Shown here: piece after piece, positions 19,679 to 30,000 of the stretch
Layout: every line of letters begins with the position of its first letter
How positions within the stretch are numbered: the stretch's first letter is position 1
Source: CAVYVZ01 sp963772065
GTDB lineage: Bacteria > Acidobacteriota > Vicinamibacteria > Vicinamibacterales > UBA2999
Assembly (NCBI GenBank): GCA_963772065.1
Contig: CAVYVZ010000004.1
Span: 620,001-684,000, forward strand
Length of the DNA stretch: 64,000 nt
Direction of reading: 5' to 3'
Position numbers and translations under genes: made by a program
The notes under the pieces: generated by a model
Database searches by the model: none
Told to the model about the DNA's origin: nothing
Seen by the model: the letters and a program-made list of their open reading frames with translations, nothing else

Positions 19679-21685
19679 GTGATTCAGCTCTCCGACATCA
19701 CGAAGTCGTTTGGCGACCGCGTGCTCCTGGACCACGTCACGTGGCAGATCACGGATGGCGACCGCGTCGGGCTCTGCGGACCGAACGGCGCGGGCAAAAC
19801 GACGCTCCTGAAAATGCTGGGTAACCTGGATGAGCCCGACAGCGGCGACATCATCACGCCGTCCGTGCTGACGATCGGCTACCTGCCGCAGGACGGCCTG
19901 ACCCACGCCGGCCGCACGGTTTTCGAGGAAGCGAGCAGCGCCTTCCAGCCGCTGCTCGACATCAAGACCGAGATGCACGACATCGAGCACAAGCTGGGGG
20001 ATACGACGGTTCCGCAGGCCGAACACGATGCGATGCTCGTGCGCTACAGCGAGCTGCAGGATCGGTTCCGCCTCGCCGACGGATACAGCATGGAGCTCCG
20101 CATCGCCACGGTGCTTCGAGGGCTGGGCTTCATCCAGGAGGATCTCGCGCGGCCGACCGAGACGTTCTCGGGAGGGTGGCAGATGCGCATCGCGCTCGCA
20201 AAGCTGCTGCTCGGTCGTCCCAATCTGCTGCTCCTCGACGAGCCTACGAACCATCTGGACCTCGACGCGCGAAACTGGCTCGAGGGCTACCTCGCCGAAT
20301 ACCCGTTTGCGGTGATTCTGGTCTCACACGACCGGTACTTCCTCGACTCCGTCGTCACGCGCATCACCGATCTCAACCTGCGGAAGCTCACCGATTACGT
20401 GGGGAACTACAGCAAGTACGTCGAGCAGCGCGACGCGATGCTGGAGCGCCTGCGTCAGGCGAAGCGCGAGCAGGACGAGGAAGTCGCGCGGGTGAAGATG
20501 TTCATCGATCGGTTCCGGTATCAGGCCACGAAGGCCGCGCAGGTCCAGAGCCGGATCAAGCTGCTCGAGAAGGTGGTCCCGATCGAGGTGCCGCCGGAGC
20601 GCAAGCGGATCCACTTCAAGTTTCCCCGCTGCGCGAAGAGCGGCCGCACGGTGCTGGAGCTGAAGCACGCCCGCAAGGCATACGGCGACCTGACGGTCTT
20701 TCGTGACGTATCACTCCACATCGAGCGCGGCGACCGCATCGCGCTCGTCGGACCCAACGGCGCGGGCAAGTCGACGCTGATGCGGATGCTCTCGGCCGAG
20801 GAATCGCCCGATGACGGCGCCCGCACCGTCGGCCACCAGGTGGTGCTCGAGTACTTCGCTCAAGACGAGGCCACGCGGCTGGATCCCACGCTCACCGTTT
20901 ATGAAACGCTGCAGGGCGGCTCGCCGGCCGATATGGTGCCGGTGATCCGGAACATCCTCGGCGGCTTCCTGTTTTCAGGCGACGACGTCTACAAGAAGGT
21001 CGGGGTTCTGTCGGGCGGCGAGCGGACGCGGCTCGCCGTGGCGCGCATGCTCCTCCGGCCGTCGAACGTGCTGTTGATGGACGAGCCGACCAACCACCTC
21101 GACCTCGATTCGAAGGACGTGCTGCTCGAAGCGCTCGAGGACTACGGCGGGACGCTCCTCATCGTGTCGCACGATCGCTACTTCGTGGAAAAGCTCGCCA
21201 CGAAGATCGTCGAAATCGGCCACGGCGAGGCAGTGGTCTATCCGGGCACGTATACAGAATTTCTCTGGCACAAGGAACACCCGCAGGCGCCCGTCGTCGT
21301 CCGCTCCCACAGCCCGAAGCCCAAGACCAAAGAGCAACCCAAGATCCAGGACCAACCAAAGTCCATAGGCCAACCAAAGGCCGTAGACCGAAGACCGGAG
21401 ACCAGGGAAGACCGAAAGCGAGTCGAGGCTGAGAGACGCAAGGAGCAGAAGGCCGTTGAGGCTCTCAAGAATCGGATTGCGGCCCTCGAAGCTCGCATCG
21501 CCGAGCGCGAGGCGGCGGTGAAGGAGCTTGAAGCCGCCATGGCGGCGCCCGGCTTCTACGAAGATCGCGAAGCGTCGAAATCCCTAGTCGATCGGCATCA
21601 GGCGCTCATGTGGGAAGTGGGAGACCTGATGTCGCAATGGGAGGCGCTCCAGGAGCACGCTGCCGGCACGACCGCAGAATCGTAG
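19679..21685 (+). CDS. ABC-F family ATPase (Uup/YheS-like)
   Basis: 668 residues from a GTG at 19679. Two ATPase cassettes without membrane domains: Walker A GLCGPNGAGKTTLL and ALVGPNGAGKSTLM, signatures TFSGGWQMRI and LSGGERTRLAVA, Walker B LLLLDEPTNHLDLDAR and VLLMDEPTNHLDLDSK. The inter-cassette ARE/linker (LERLRQAKREQDEEVARVKMFIDRF) marks the ABC-F group that works on the ribosome in translation or antibiotic protection. The C-terminal extension is a coiled coil (KNRIAALEARIAEREAAVKELE). Residues ~547-579 before it are encoded by array R9. The exact ABC-F subfamily cannot be fixed. Confidence 0.9.
   Translation: MIQLSDITKSFGDRVLLDHVTWQITDGDRVGLCGPNGAGKTTLLKMLGNLDEPDSGDIITPSVLTIGYLPQDGLTHAGRTVFEEASSAFQPLLDIKTEMHDIEHKLGDTTVPQAEHDAMLVRYSELQDRFRLADGYSMELRIATVLRGLGFIQEDLARPTETFSGGWQMRIALAKLLLGRPNLLLLDEPTNHLDLDARNWLEGYLAEYPFAVILVSHDRYFLDSVVTRITDLNLRKLTDYVGNYSKYVEQRDAMLERLRQAKREQDEEVARVKMFIDRFRYQATKAAQVQSRIKLLEKVVPIEVPPERKRIHFKFPRCAKSGRTVLELKHARKAYGDLTVFRDVSLHIERGDRIALVGPNGAGKSTLMRMLSAEESPDDGARTVGHQVVLEYFAQDEATRLDPTLTVYETLQGGSPADMVPVIRNILGGFLFSGDDVYKKVGVLSGGERTRLAVARMLLRPSNVLLMDEPTNHLDLDSKDVLLEALEDYGGTLLIVSHDRYFVEKLATKIVEIGHGEAVVYPGTYTEFLWHKEHPQAPVVVRSHSPKPKTKEQPKIQDQPKSIGQPKAVDRRPETREDRKRVEAERRKEQKAVEALKNRIAALEARIAEREAAVKELEAAMAAPGFYEDREASKSLVDRHQALMWEVGDLMSQWEALQEHAAGTTAES
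21318..21415. repeat. Single-arm heptamer array R9 (word GACCGAA/AACCAAA) inside ABC-F gene
   Basis: Degenerate 7-mers (AAGACCA, AAGAGCA, ACCCAAG, ATCCAGG, ACCAACC, AAAGTCC, ATAGGCC, AACCAAA, GGCCGTA, GACCGAA, GACCGGA, GACCAGG) in frame between the second ATPase cassette and the C-terminal coiled coil. Encodes a Lys/Pro/Gln/Arg-rich linker. Confidence 0.65.
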
Positions 21686-21876
21686 TTCGGCCCCTGTCCA
21701 GCGTCGAGAATCCGCACTACGATCACATTACTGTAACGGTTCGTTCCATCCGATATACCCAATAACCAGCCCGTTTCCAGAGATTTGCCCGGAACACCGG
21801 CGATCACGGTACGGGCATAGCGTTTGCGCCTCAGCCATGGAAACGGTTGGGGTCGCAGCTTCGATCGTCAGCGCTC

Positions 21877-22980
21877 ATGACCAACACGTGCCGCCCCCCC
21901 GGCCGCTGGCCCGACGACGTTTTTTTCCGCCACATCGTGGCGGGCATGCGCAACGCGGTCCTGGCCATTACGCGCGACAGGCGGATCGCGTTCGTGAACG
22001 ACGAGGCGTACCGGATCCTCGGCCTCGAGCCGCACGCGGAGGACCTCGGACGGCCATTCGCGGATGTCCTGCGCGAGCAGGCGGATTTGCTGCGAGTGCT
22101 GTCGACGGTATTCGAGCTGGACCTGCTGCCGAACCGGGTCGAGCTCCGGCTCAAGCAGCGGGGCATGGTGATCGGCTACACGCTGGCCCACGTCCGCGAC
22201 GACGAGGGCACGGTGATCGGCGCGGCGATGTTCTTCAAGGACCTCACGCGCGTCGAGCAGATCGAGGAACGGGAGCGACTGCGCGACCGTCTGGCGGCCC
22301 TGGGTGAAATGGCCGCGGCGATTGCGCACGAGGTGAAGAACCCGCTGGCCGGCATCGAGGTGAACGCGGGGCTGCTGCGCCGGCGCATTCCGGACGTCCC
22401 GGCCGCGCAGGAGATGCTGACCCGCATCATCGACGAGGCCAAGATGGCCAACGCGATCGTGCAGGAGGTGCTCGAGTTCGTCCGGCCGATGCGGCTGCAG
22501 ATGGAGCATGCGTCGATCCACGCGGCGGTCCAGTCTGCCGTCACGCTGGCCGATACGAAAGTGGCGCGGGGCGGAATCGACGTACGGATCGAAGTGCCGC
22601 GGGAGCTGCCGCCGATCCAGGGGGACTCGCACCAGCTGGCGCAGCTCTTCACGAACCTGCTCACCAACGCCTACGAGGCGATGGAAGGCCGGGGACGCGT
22701 CGTCGTCAGCGCCGAGATGGTGCAGCTGCCGTACCCGGACGTCGGGCGTCGCGCCGCCGTGCTCGTCGAAGTGGCCGATGACGGCCCGGGCATGGCGCCT
22801 GACGTGGCGGACAAGATCTTCGACCCGTTCTTCACGACGAAGGCGAAGGGGTCGGGGCTGGGGCTGGCGATCGTGCGGAAGATCGTCGATGCCCACGACG
22901 GGAAGATCGACATGCGGTCCGCGCCGCAACGCGGGACCTCGATACGCGTGACGTTGCCGGTGCAGGCGGAAGAAGTCTAG
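21877..22980 (+). CDS. NtrB-like PAS sensor histidine kinase
   Basis: 367 residues from the ATG at 21877; a TTG at 21847 would add ten. An N-terminal PAS domain (MRNAVLAITRDRRIAFVNDEAYRILGL) is followed by the HisKA H-box MAAAIAHEVKNPLAGIEVNAGLL and an ATPase domain with N-box LFTNLLTNAYEAME, G1 VADDGPGMAPD, F-box FDPFFTTKAKG and G2 SGLGLAIV. There is no membrane segment, so it senses a cytosolic signal. It phosphorylates the sigma-54 activator encoded 25 bp downstream. The ~190 bp upstream of it hold no gene that I can see. Confidence 0.92.
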   Translation: MTNTCRPPGRWPDDVFFRHIVAGMRNAVLAITRDRRIAFVNDEAYRILGLEPHAEDLGRPFADVLREQADLLRVLSTVFELDLLPNRVELRLKQRGMVIGYTLAHVRDDEGTVIGAAMFFKDLTRVEQIEERERLRDRLAALGEMAAAIAHEVKNPLAGIEVNAGLLRRRIPDVPAAQEMLTRIIDEAKMANAIVQEVLEFVRPMRLQMEHASIHAAVQSAVTLADTKVARGGIDVRIEVPRELPPIQGDSHQLAQLFTNLLTNAYEAMEGRGRVVVSAEMVQLPYPDVGRRAAVLVEVADDGPGMAPDVADKIFDPFFTTKAKGSGLGLAIVRKIVDAHDGKIDMRSAPQRGTSIRVTLPVQAEEV

Positions 22981-23005
22981 AGAGGGCTAGAGAGGGACGG
23001 GACGA

Positions 23006-24421
<1,416 letters not shown>

Positions 24422-24443
24422 GCTACCTCCTCACGCTAGCTTT

Positions 24444-24471
24444 GGGCCGGCGCAAGCCCGGCCCTTTTTTT
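24444..24471 (+). terminator. Rho-independent terminator after the NtrC-like gene
   Basis: GGGCCGG (24444-24450) pairs with CCGGCCC (24458-24464), followed by seven T residues (24465-24471). It closes the NtrB/NtrC operon before the convergent hydrolase gene. Confidence 0.9.
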
Positions 24472-24491
24472 GTACCGTGTGGTGGTTCGCG

Positions 24492-25517
24492 TTACTCCTG
24501 CAAGAACGCCAGCAGCGCATCCAGGAACTCCCGCGGTTGTTCGCGGTGAAGGAAATGCCCCGCACCCGGAAGCATCACCAGGCGGTATCCGCCCGAGAAG
24601 GCAGACGGCATGCGAGCGAAGGCACGCGCGGTGTCGAGCGCGCCATCGGCATCGCCGGCAAAGGCGAGGGTCGGCACCGTGGTGACGCGCCGGTACAGCT
24701 CCGCTTTCGACGTGTCGCGCGCGTCGCGGAACAGAGCGCGGTAATAACCGAGCGCGGCGCGCATCCGCCCAGGCTGCGCGAACGACGCTTTGACCAGCCG
24801 GCTCTGACGCTGCGGGACGACCCAGTTCGGAGACCAGTACGCGTAGAGATAATCGATGTACGCATAGTCGTTGCGCGATGCGTACCATTCGGATAGATAA
24901 CCGAACTGAAAGACGATGAAGTGCGGGGCCTTCCTGAACAAGGCGAGGTCTGCGTTCAGGACGCGCGGGTGCGGAATAGCCAGCGTCACGAGCCTCCGCA
25001 CCCTGCCCGGGTCGAGATTGGCGGCGGCATAGGCCGTCGATGCGCCCCAGTCATGTCCCACGACATCCGCTCGCGTCTCTCCGAGAGCCTCGATGAGGGC
25101 CAACGCATCTCGGCCGAGCGTAGCCGCGGAATAGTCGCCATCGGGAGGAATCGCGGTTGGATAGTACCCGCGCATGAACGGTGCGACGCCGCGGTATCCA
25201 TGCTGGGCCAGCCGGTCGAGCGTCTCGTTCCAGGTGTCGGCGGAATCGGGAAAGCCGTGGAGCAGCAGCACCAGTGGACCACGCCCCGCTTCGAGATAGG
25301 CAAAATCCAACCCGTTCGCGCGGACACGCTTGAGTGGATGGTGGCTGAAGTCGGTCGCCGTCGGGGGCGACGGCGTCACGGCGGATCGCTGCCGGCGTTC
25401 CCACAGGGACGCCAGCAGGCTGTTGACCAGCACCGCCGCAACGGTGATTCCGAGAATCGTCAGCGCGATTTTACGCAGCCGCCGCACAGGTGACCTATCG
25501 CTCGGGGCTACTCGCAA
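24492..25517 (-). CDS. Membrane-anchored alpha/beta hydrolase, epoxide-hydrolase-like
   Basis: 341 residues. An N-terminal hydrophobic helix (IALTILGITVAAVLVNSLLA) anchors it. The alpha/beta hydrolase fold is clear: oxyanion region LLLHGFPDSADTW, nucleophile elbow VVGHDWGASTAY with Asp as nucleophile, as in epoxide hydrolases and haloalkane dehalogenases, and the catalytic His in LPGAGHFLHREQP. The acid residue is probably in AFAGDADGALD. Substrate unknown. It ends just after the NtrC terminator and its start overlaps the 3' end of the ADOP permease by about 10 bp, so it is likely co-transcribed with that permease. Confidence 0.82.
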   Translation of the reverse strand: MRVAPSDRSPVRRLRKIALTILGITVAAVLVNSLLASLWERRQRSAVTPSPPTATDFSHHPLKRVRANGLDFAYLEAGRGPLVLLLHGFPDSADTWNETLDRLAQHGYRGVAPFMRGYYPTAIPPDGDYSAATLGRDALALIEALGETRADVVGHDWGASTAYAAANLDPGRVRRLVTLAIPHPRVLNADLALFRKAPHFIVFQFGYLSEWYASRNDYAYIDYLYAYWSPNWVVPQRQSRLVKASFAQPGRMRAALGYYRALFRDARDTSKAELYRRVTTVPTLAFAGDADGALDTARAFARMPSAFSGGYRLVMLPGAGHFLHREQPREFLDALLAFLQE

Positions 25518-28145
25518 CGGAGCGCGCTGATCGGCTCGATGCGCGATCCGCGGCGCGCCGGTATGGCCACGGCCGCAAGGGCCACCGTTGAGAATGCAAC
25601 GGCCGCCGTGACGTAGCTCGCCGGATCGCCCGCCGTGACGCCGAACAGAAGCGTCGAGATTATGCCTCGCAGCCCCGCCGCCGCGACGACGCCAATCGCA
25701 AGACCGGCGAACACGAGCAGCGCGCCGTGTCGGAAGAGATCGCGAAAGACGTTCCCACGTGCGGCCCCGAGCGCCAGACGAATGCCGATTTCGTGTGTCC
25801 GCTGAGTGACGATGTACGCGATGAGCCCGTACAACCCGATCACGGCGAGACTCACCGCGACCACCGCGAAGCAGACCACCAGCGTGGCGTACAGCCGAGG
25901 CCTCGCGAGCGCCTCTTCTACGTACTGGTCCATCGTCTTTCCCAACGTCACGCCCTGCGTGGGATCGACTTCCTGGATCGCGCGACGGACGGCTGCCGCC
26001 TGGACGCTCGGTTCTACCGTGGTTCGCACCACGAGGTTGGTGATGTAGCCGGGGGTTTGCGCGTGCAGGAGGAATACGGTTGGCGCCACTTCGAAGGTCA
26101 GTCCATTGTGACGCACGTCGCCGACAATTCCGACAATGTCCGCCGGAGCTGAATCCGACCAGTCAATGAGCAGCCGCCGCCCGAGCACGCGGCCGTCTGG
26201 AAAGTAGCGTCGAGCAAACGTCTGGTTGACGATCACGACGCGAGGACTGGTCCTGCGATCCTGCCTCTCGAATACTCTCCCCTCCAGTAGCGGTATGCCC
26301 ATCGCCGCGAAGTATCCGCGGCTGACAAGCGAGCACTCGGTTGACAGTCCCGAGAGAGCACCCACGACCGCTCCGTGATGGCGGAAGGCGGTTCCACAGT
26401 TTGCGCCGCTCAGCGGCAGGAATTGAATCGTCCCCGCAGCTTGCACGCCGGGCAACGATTCGACGCGCTCGAGAATCCGCTCGAGCGCCTCGATCCGCGC
26501 TTCCGGCGAGCGTACAGGGGAGAAACAGACCGGCGGTCAGTGTCCCGGTCGGCTGAAATCCGATATCCACACGCACGAGGCTGAAAAAGGTCCGAAGAAG
26601 CAGGCCCGCGCCGACCAGGAGCACCACTGCGAGAGCGACCTCACCAGCCACGAGCGTGCCCCGCATGCGGTGGTGTTTGCGATCCACGGTCGCTCCGTGG
26701 CTTTGCTGCCGCAGGGCCGTGTGCGGCTCGATCCGTGCGCCCCGCCATGCCGGCATAAGACCGAACGCCAGGGCCGTCAGGGTGGACAACAGAAATGTGA
26801 AAACGAAGCACGTCGCGTCCAGCCGTATCGCCTGCATCGTGCCGACGCTCAGCGAGCCGGCTGCGGTCAGTCTGACCAGCGCCTCTATCGCCCAATACGC
26901 GACGACGAGCCCCGCGGCCCCTCCGAGGAATGCCAATACGAGGCTCTCGATGACGAGCTGGCGCAGCAGCCGCCCTCGACTGGCGCCGAGAGACGTCCGC
27001 AGCGCGAGCTCACCGCGACGTGCCATGCCGCGCGCCATCAGCAGCCCTGCCAGATTCGCACAGGCAATGACGAGCACCGTCGCAACCACGCCCATCAGGA
27101 GCTGCAGCGCCGGACGAACGTCCCGCACGAGATAGTCCTGCAGCCTCGACACGAAGGCACCGTAGCCCCGGTCGAGCGGATACTTACCGGCGAGGGCCGA
27201 CGCGATGACGTCCATTTCCGCCCTGACGTGGTCGAAGGTCACACTGGGCTTGAGCCGGCCATAACACTGGAAAGCGCGCGAGCCGACGGCCGCCGGGTCG
27301 GCCGGATCGATCGCCAGCGGTGTGTATGCGTCTGGCTCCATCGATCCAATGCGAACGCCTTGAGGGGCGACGCCGATCACCGTGAGCGAGCCGTCTCTGA
27401 CGGCGAGCTGTCGTCCAAGCACCTGCGGATCGCTGCCGAACCACCGCCGCCAGAAGCCGTGGCCAAGAATGACGACGCCGTGCGTGCCCGGGCGCGTCTC
27501 CTCTTCGGTGAACGTGCGGCCGAGCAACGGGGAGACGCCGAAAACCTGAAACAGCTCCGACGTGGTTTGAACTCTCGCGATCTGTTCTGCGCCACTCCTG
27601 CCCATCACCGTCAACGGAGGCGTCTGCACCAGGGCCAGCGCCTCGAACGAACGTGCCCGCGCCCGCCACTGGAGGAAGTTGAACGGATGAACGTTCACCG
27701 TTCCTTCCGACGCGAGCGGTCGCTCGCGCAGAAACACGATCCGATCCGAATCGGGAAATGGCAGCGGTCGAAGGAGCACGGCGTTGACGAACGTGAAGAT
27801 GGTCGTGTTCGCGCCGATGCCGAGGGCGAGCGACAGGATCGCGACGGTAGTGAAGCCAGGGCTCTTGCGAAGCGAACGGACCGCGTACGTCACGTCCTGA
27901 CGAAGGCTGTCGACGAGCGCCAGGCCGCGCGCGTCCCGACACTCCTCCTTCCGCTGATCGACGCCCCCCATCTCGCGCAGTGCCGCGAAGCGGGCATCTT
28001 CGGGAGACATCCCGGCGGCGATGAATTCGCTGGTGAGATGCTCCAGGTGAAGGCGCAGCTCGTCGTCGAGCTCCTGCTCCACCTGCGCGCCTCGGACAAG
28101 TGAGCGAAGACGCAGCCGAAGCTTCCGGGGCCATCGAGTGGACAT
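25508..28145 (-). CDS. ADOP/MacB-type ABC transporter permease, one apparent frameshift
   Basis: About 878 residues if one base is removed. Two frames join at the four-G run 26517-26520 (minus strand CTCCCCTGTACGC): the upstream frame ends GTLTAGLFLP and the downstream one resumes ESLPGVQAAGTIQFLPLSG. The N-terminal domain (LDDELRLHLEHLTSEFIAAGM, DARFAALREMGGVDQRKEE) and SLRKSPGFTTVAILSLALGIGANTTIF are hallmarks of the acidobacterial duplicated orphan permeases. Two MacB-periplasmic/FtsX units follow, ending with ARRGSRIEPISALRCE. These permeases lack an adjacent ATPase and their substrates are unknown. The PadR gene directly upstream is the standard regulator partner. Confidence 0.85.
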
Positions 28146-28152
28146 AGCGCCC

Positions 28153-28482
28153 TCAGACCGGCCGCACCACCATCGAGATGGCCGCCGACAGACGGTCCCA
28201 CTGCGCGGTCTCGGCCTTCAGCGCCTTGCGGCCGGCCGCGGTGAGCCGGTAATACTTCGCGCGACGATTGTTCTCGCTCGCCGCCCATTCGGCGTCGATC
28301 CAGCCCTGCTGCTCGAGCTTGTGCAGCGCGGGATAGAGCGACCCTTGGCCGACCCGCAGCTGGTCGTTCGACATCTGCCGGATCCGCTGCGCGATCGCCC
28401 AGCCGTGCATGGGCCCGAGCGCAATCACCCTCAGAATCAGGAGATCCAGCGTGCCCTGGACGAGATCGGTTGGCTTACTCAC
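28153..28482 (-). CDS. PadR-family transcriptional regulator
   Basis: 109 residues from a GTG at 28482 (VSKPTDLVQGTLDLLIL), the usual PadR length. Winged helix-turn-helix: LVQGTLDLLILRVIALGPMHGWAIAQRI, then VGQGSLYPALHKLEQQGWI and RRAKYYRLTAAGRKAL, and a short C-terminal dimerisation helix. An ATG far upstream (28587) would run through the operator and promoter and is rejected. It sits 7 bp before the ADOP permease and should control it and itself through the palindrome at 28493-28507. Confidence 0.92.
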   Translation of the reverse strand: MSKPTDLVQGTLDLLILRVIALGPMHGWAIAQRIRQMSNDQLRVGQGSLYPALHKLEQQGWIDAEWAASENNRRAKYYRLTAAGRKALKAETAQWDRLSAAISMVVRPV

Positions 28483-28492
28483 CTGGCGCTCA

Positions 28493-28507
28493 TGTCGGTT
28501 ACCGACA
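28493..28507. promoter_or_regulatory. Candidate PadR operator
   Basis: TGTCGGTTACCGACA is a perfect 15-bp palindrome around one central base, just upstream of the padR start codon. A second half-site, TGTCGGTAAG, lies at 28529-28538 between the -35 and -10 of the padR promoter. PadR proteins commonly bind such dyads and repress their own operon. Confidence 0.65.
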
Positions 28508-28510
28508 GGG

Positions 28511-28540
28511 ATGATACTCGCTTCTCTTGTCGGTAAGCAA
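28511..28540 (-). promoter_or_regulatory. padR-ADOP promoter
   Basis: On the minus strand TTGCTT (28540-28535), an 18-base spacer, and TATCAT (28516-28511). The operator half-site lies in the spacer and the full palindrome just downstream, which fits autorepression. Confidence 0.5.
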
Positions 28541-28582
28541 GGGGAGCCGCCGAGCCACGACGTTCCTTGGGGTAGATATAGG

Positions 28583-28637
28583 CGCAACTCATAGGTTGCA
28601 CATGCAGACCCGTTGTGCTACCGTCTGGTTGCACATA
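28583..28637 (+). promoter_or_regulatory. Candidate ArsR-type operator upstream of the AHSA1-arsR pair
   Basis: GCAAC (28583-28587) and GTTGC (28595-28599) form an inverted pair, and GGTTGCACAT occurs twice, at 28594-28603 and 28628-28637, the second touching the ribosome-binding site. Placement immediately before an AHSA1-ArsR operon suggests binding by the ArsR protein encoded there. Confidence 0.5.
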
Positions 28638-28647
28638 AGGAGGACGC

Positions 28648-29100
28648 GTGACGGTTCCCGATTCAATCGAGCGTGACGTCCTGGTCGATGCCCCCATCGA
28701 GCGCGTCTGGCAGGTCTTGACGCAGCCCGAGCACATTGCGCAGTGGTATGCCTTCGACGGCGCCGAAGTCGATCTGCGGCCGGGCGGTTCGGTCGTCTTC
28801 TCCTGGAAGGAGCACGGCAGGTTCTACGGCACCGTCGAGAAGGTCGACCCGCCCCACAGCTTCTCGTACCGACTCGCCTCGATGGTCCCGGACGAGCACC
28901 CGCACGCCGGCAACACGACGCTCGTCGAGTTCACGATGACCCGGATGGGTGAGCGCACCCGCCTGCGGGTGGTCGAAAGCGGTTTCGCGCGGCTGAAGGG
29001 TACCGAGACCGCCAGGGCCGGGCACGCTGCAAACAGTGGCCAGGGATGGAGCGGCGGATTCGCCGCGATGCAGGACTACGTCAGGCGGCTGGCAGCTTGA
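28648..29100 (+). CDS. AHSA1/SRPBCC-domain protein
   Basis: 150 residues from a GTG at 28648 with an excellent AAGGAGGA site four bases upstream. SIERDVLVDAPIERVWQVLTQPEHIAQWY is the AHSA1 (START-like) N-terminus; PGGSVVFSWKEHGRFYGTVEKVDPPHSFSY and the closing GGFAAMQDYVRRL complete a single ligand-binding helix-grip fold. Such proteins are stress or ligand-binding factors regularly encoded with an ArsR repressor, as here (13 bp gap). Ligand unknown. Confidence 0.88.
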   Translation: MTVPDSIERDVLVDAPIERVWQVLTQPEHIAQWYAFDGAEVDLRPGGSVVFSWKEHGRFYGTVEKVDPPHSFSYRLASMVPDEHPHAGNTTLVEFTMTRMGERTRLRVVESGFARLKGTETARAGHAANSGQGWSGGFAAMQDYVRRLAA

Positions 29101-29113
29101 GAGCGAGACAGAA

Positions 29114-29440
29114 GTGAACGGGAGACCCGAAGGCCTTGGCAACGTCTTCGCTGCGCTGGCCGACGTCACGCGGCGGCACATCCTCGATGCGATCGCTGAC
29201 CGCGGCGAGGCAACCGCCACCGCGATTGCGGGTGAGCTGCCGGTTTCGCGCCAGGCCGTCGTCAAGCACCTCGGCATCCTGCACGACGCGGGGCTCGTCA
29301 CGGGACGGCGATTTGGGCGCGAGGTCCGCTACGCCGTGAGCGCCGATCGCCTGAGCGCGACGGCCCGCTGGATGGCTCGCGTGGCCGCGGATTGGGATAC
29401 GCGGCTTGCCGCGCTCAAACGGATCGCCGAGCGTCGCTGA
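29114..29440 (+). CDS. ArsR-family transcriptional regulator
   Basis: 108 residues from the GTG at 29114 (VNGRPEGLGNVFAALADVTRR). Winged helix: ADVTRRHILDAIADRGEATATAIAGELPVSRQAVVKHLGILHDAGLV, then GREVRYAVSADRL. There are no metal-binding cysteines, matching the AHSA1-linked (SdpR/YdfF-like) branch, not the arsenic sensors. Co-transcribed with the AHSA1 gene; probably represses the pair through the repeats at 28583-28637. Confidence 0.9.
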   Translation: MNGRPEGLGNVFAALADVTRRHILDAIADRGEATATAIAGELPVSRQAVVKHLGILHDAGLVTGRRFGREVRYAVSADRLSATARWMARVAADWDTRLAALKRIAERR

Positions 29441-29452
29441 CCGCCGGCTATC

Positions 29453-29491
29453 GTTGTTCGTCGGTCGTGGGTCCCCCGACCAACGAACAAC
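29453..29491. repeat. Stem-loop between convergent arsR and DGPF genes
   Basis: GTTGTTCGTCGGTCG (29453-29467) pairs with CGACCAACGAACAAC (29477-29491) with one mismatch, 9-base loop. There is no T-run on either strand. It lies between two convergent stops and could act as a two-way transcript end. Part of the stem can be read in 7-base steps, but the match to the other arrays is weak. Confidence 0.55.
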
Positions 29492-29501
29492 AGCCCACGG
29501 A

Positions 29502-29900
29502 CTACGTTCGTGGGGCGCCGCAGTTCGCCAGCTGACCATCCGGCGACAGCTGAGAGAACTGTTCCGGCGTCTCGAGGATCTGGCGGAGCTCGCACTCGCC
29601 CTGGCCGACCACACTGAGGAAACGCTTCGCCGATTCGATCGCCTCGGCCTTCGAGGCCACCTGGAGGATCGCGAACCCGGCAATCAGCTCCTTCGACTCG
29701 GTGAAGGGGCCGTCGGTCACCGTCACTTTCCCGCTATCGCGCCGCACCCGCGCGCCCAAGGCGCTCGGCAGGCAGCCCTCGGTCGCGACGAGCTCGCCGG
29801 ACTTCATCGCATCCTCGACGAGCTTCCCCATCTTCTCGAACTCCTCGGGAGTTGGAGGGACGTTGGTCTCCACGGCCTTGTAAATCGACAGAAATCGCAT
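29502..29900 (-). CDS. DGPF-domain (YCII-related) protein
   Basis: 132 residues with the name-giving motif in VTVTDGPFTESKELIAGFAILQV. MRFLSIYKAVETNVPPTPEEFEKMG is the usual start, and AGGAG lies seven bases upstream of the ATG. DGPF proteins are small ferredoxin-fold proteins of unknown activity that are characteristically encoded beside ECF42 sigma factors. An ECF42-type promoter lies at 29969-29998. The gene follows the sigma gene but has its own promoter. Confidence 0.9.
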   Translation of the reverse strand: MRFLSIYKAVETNVPPTPEEFEKMGKLVEDAMKSGELVATEGCLPSALGARVRRDSGKVTVTDGPFTESKELIAGFAILQVASKAEAIESAKRFLSVVGQGECELRQILETPEQFSQLSPDGQLANCGAPRT

Positions 29901-29968
29901 GTGATCGCTCCTGTTCGCGTTTGAATCGAGGTTTCGTTACGGTGTCGACTGAATTCGCGCTCTACTGG

Positions 29969-29998
29969 GACGTCGAACGAGGCCCCCCACGATCGACA
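29969..29998 (-). promoter_or_regulatory. ECF42-type promoter of the first DGPF gene
   Basis: On the minus strand TGTCGA (29998-29993), a 17-base spacer, then CGACGTC (29975-29969). The same hexamer, spacing and -10 heptamer, followed after two or three bases by AGTAGAG, occur before the second DGPF gene. TGTCGA with a CG(A/T)C -10 is the motif reported for ECF42 sigma factors. Confidence 0.8.
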
Positions 29999-30000
29999 CC

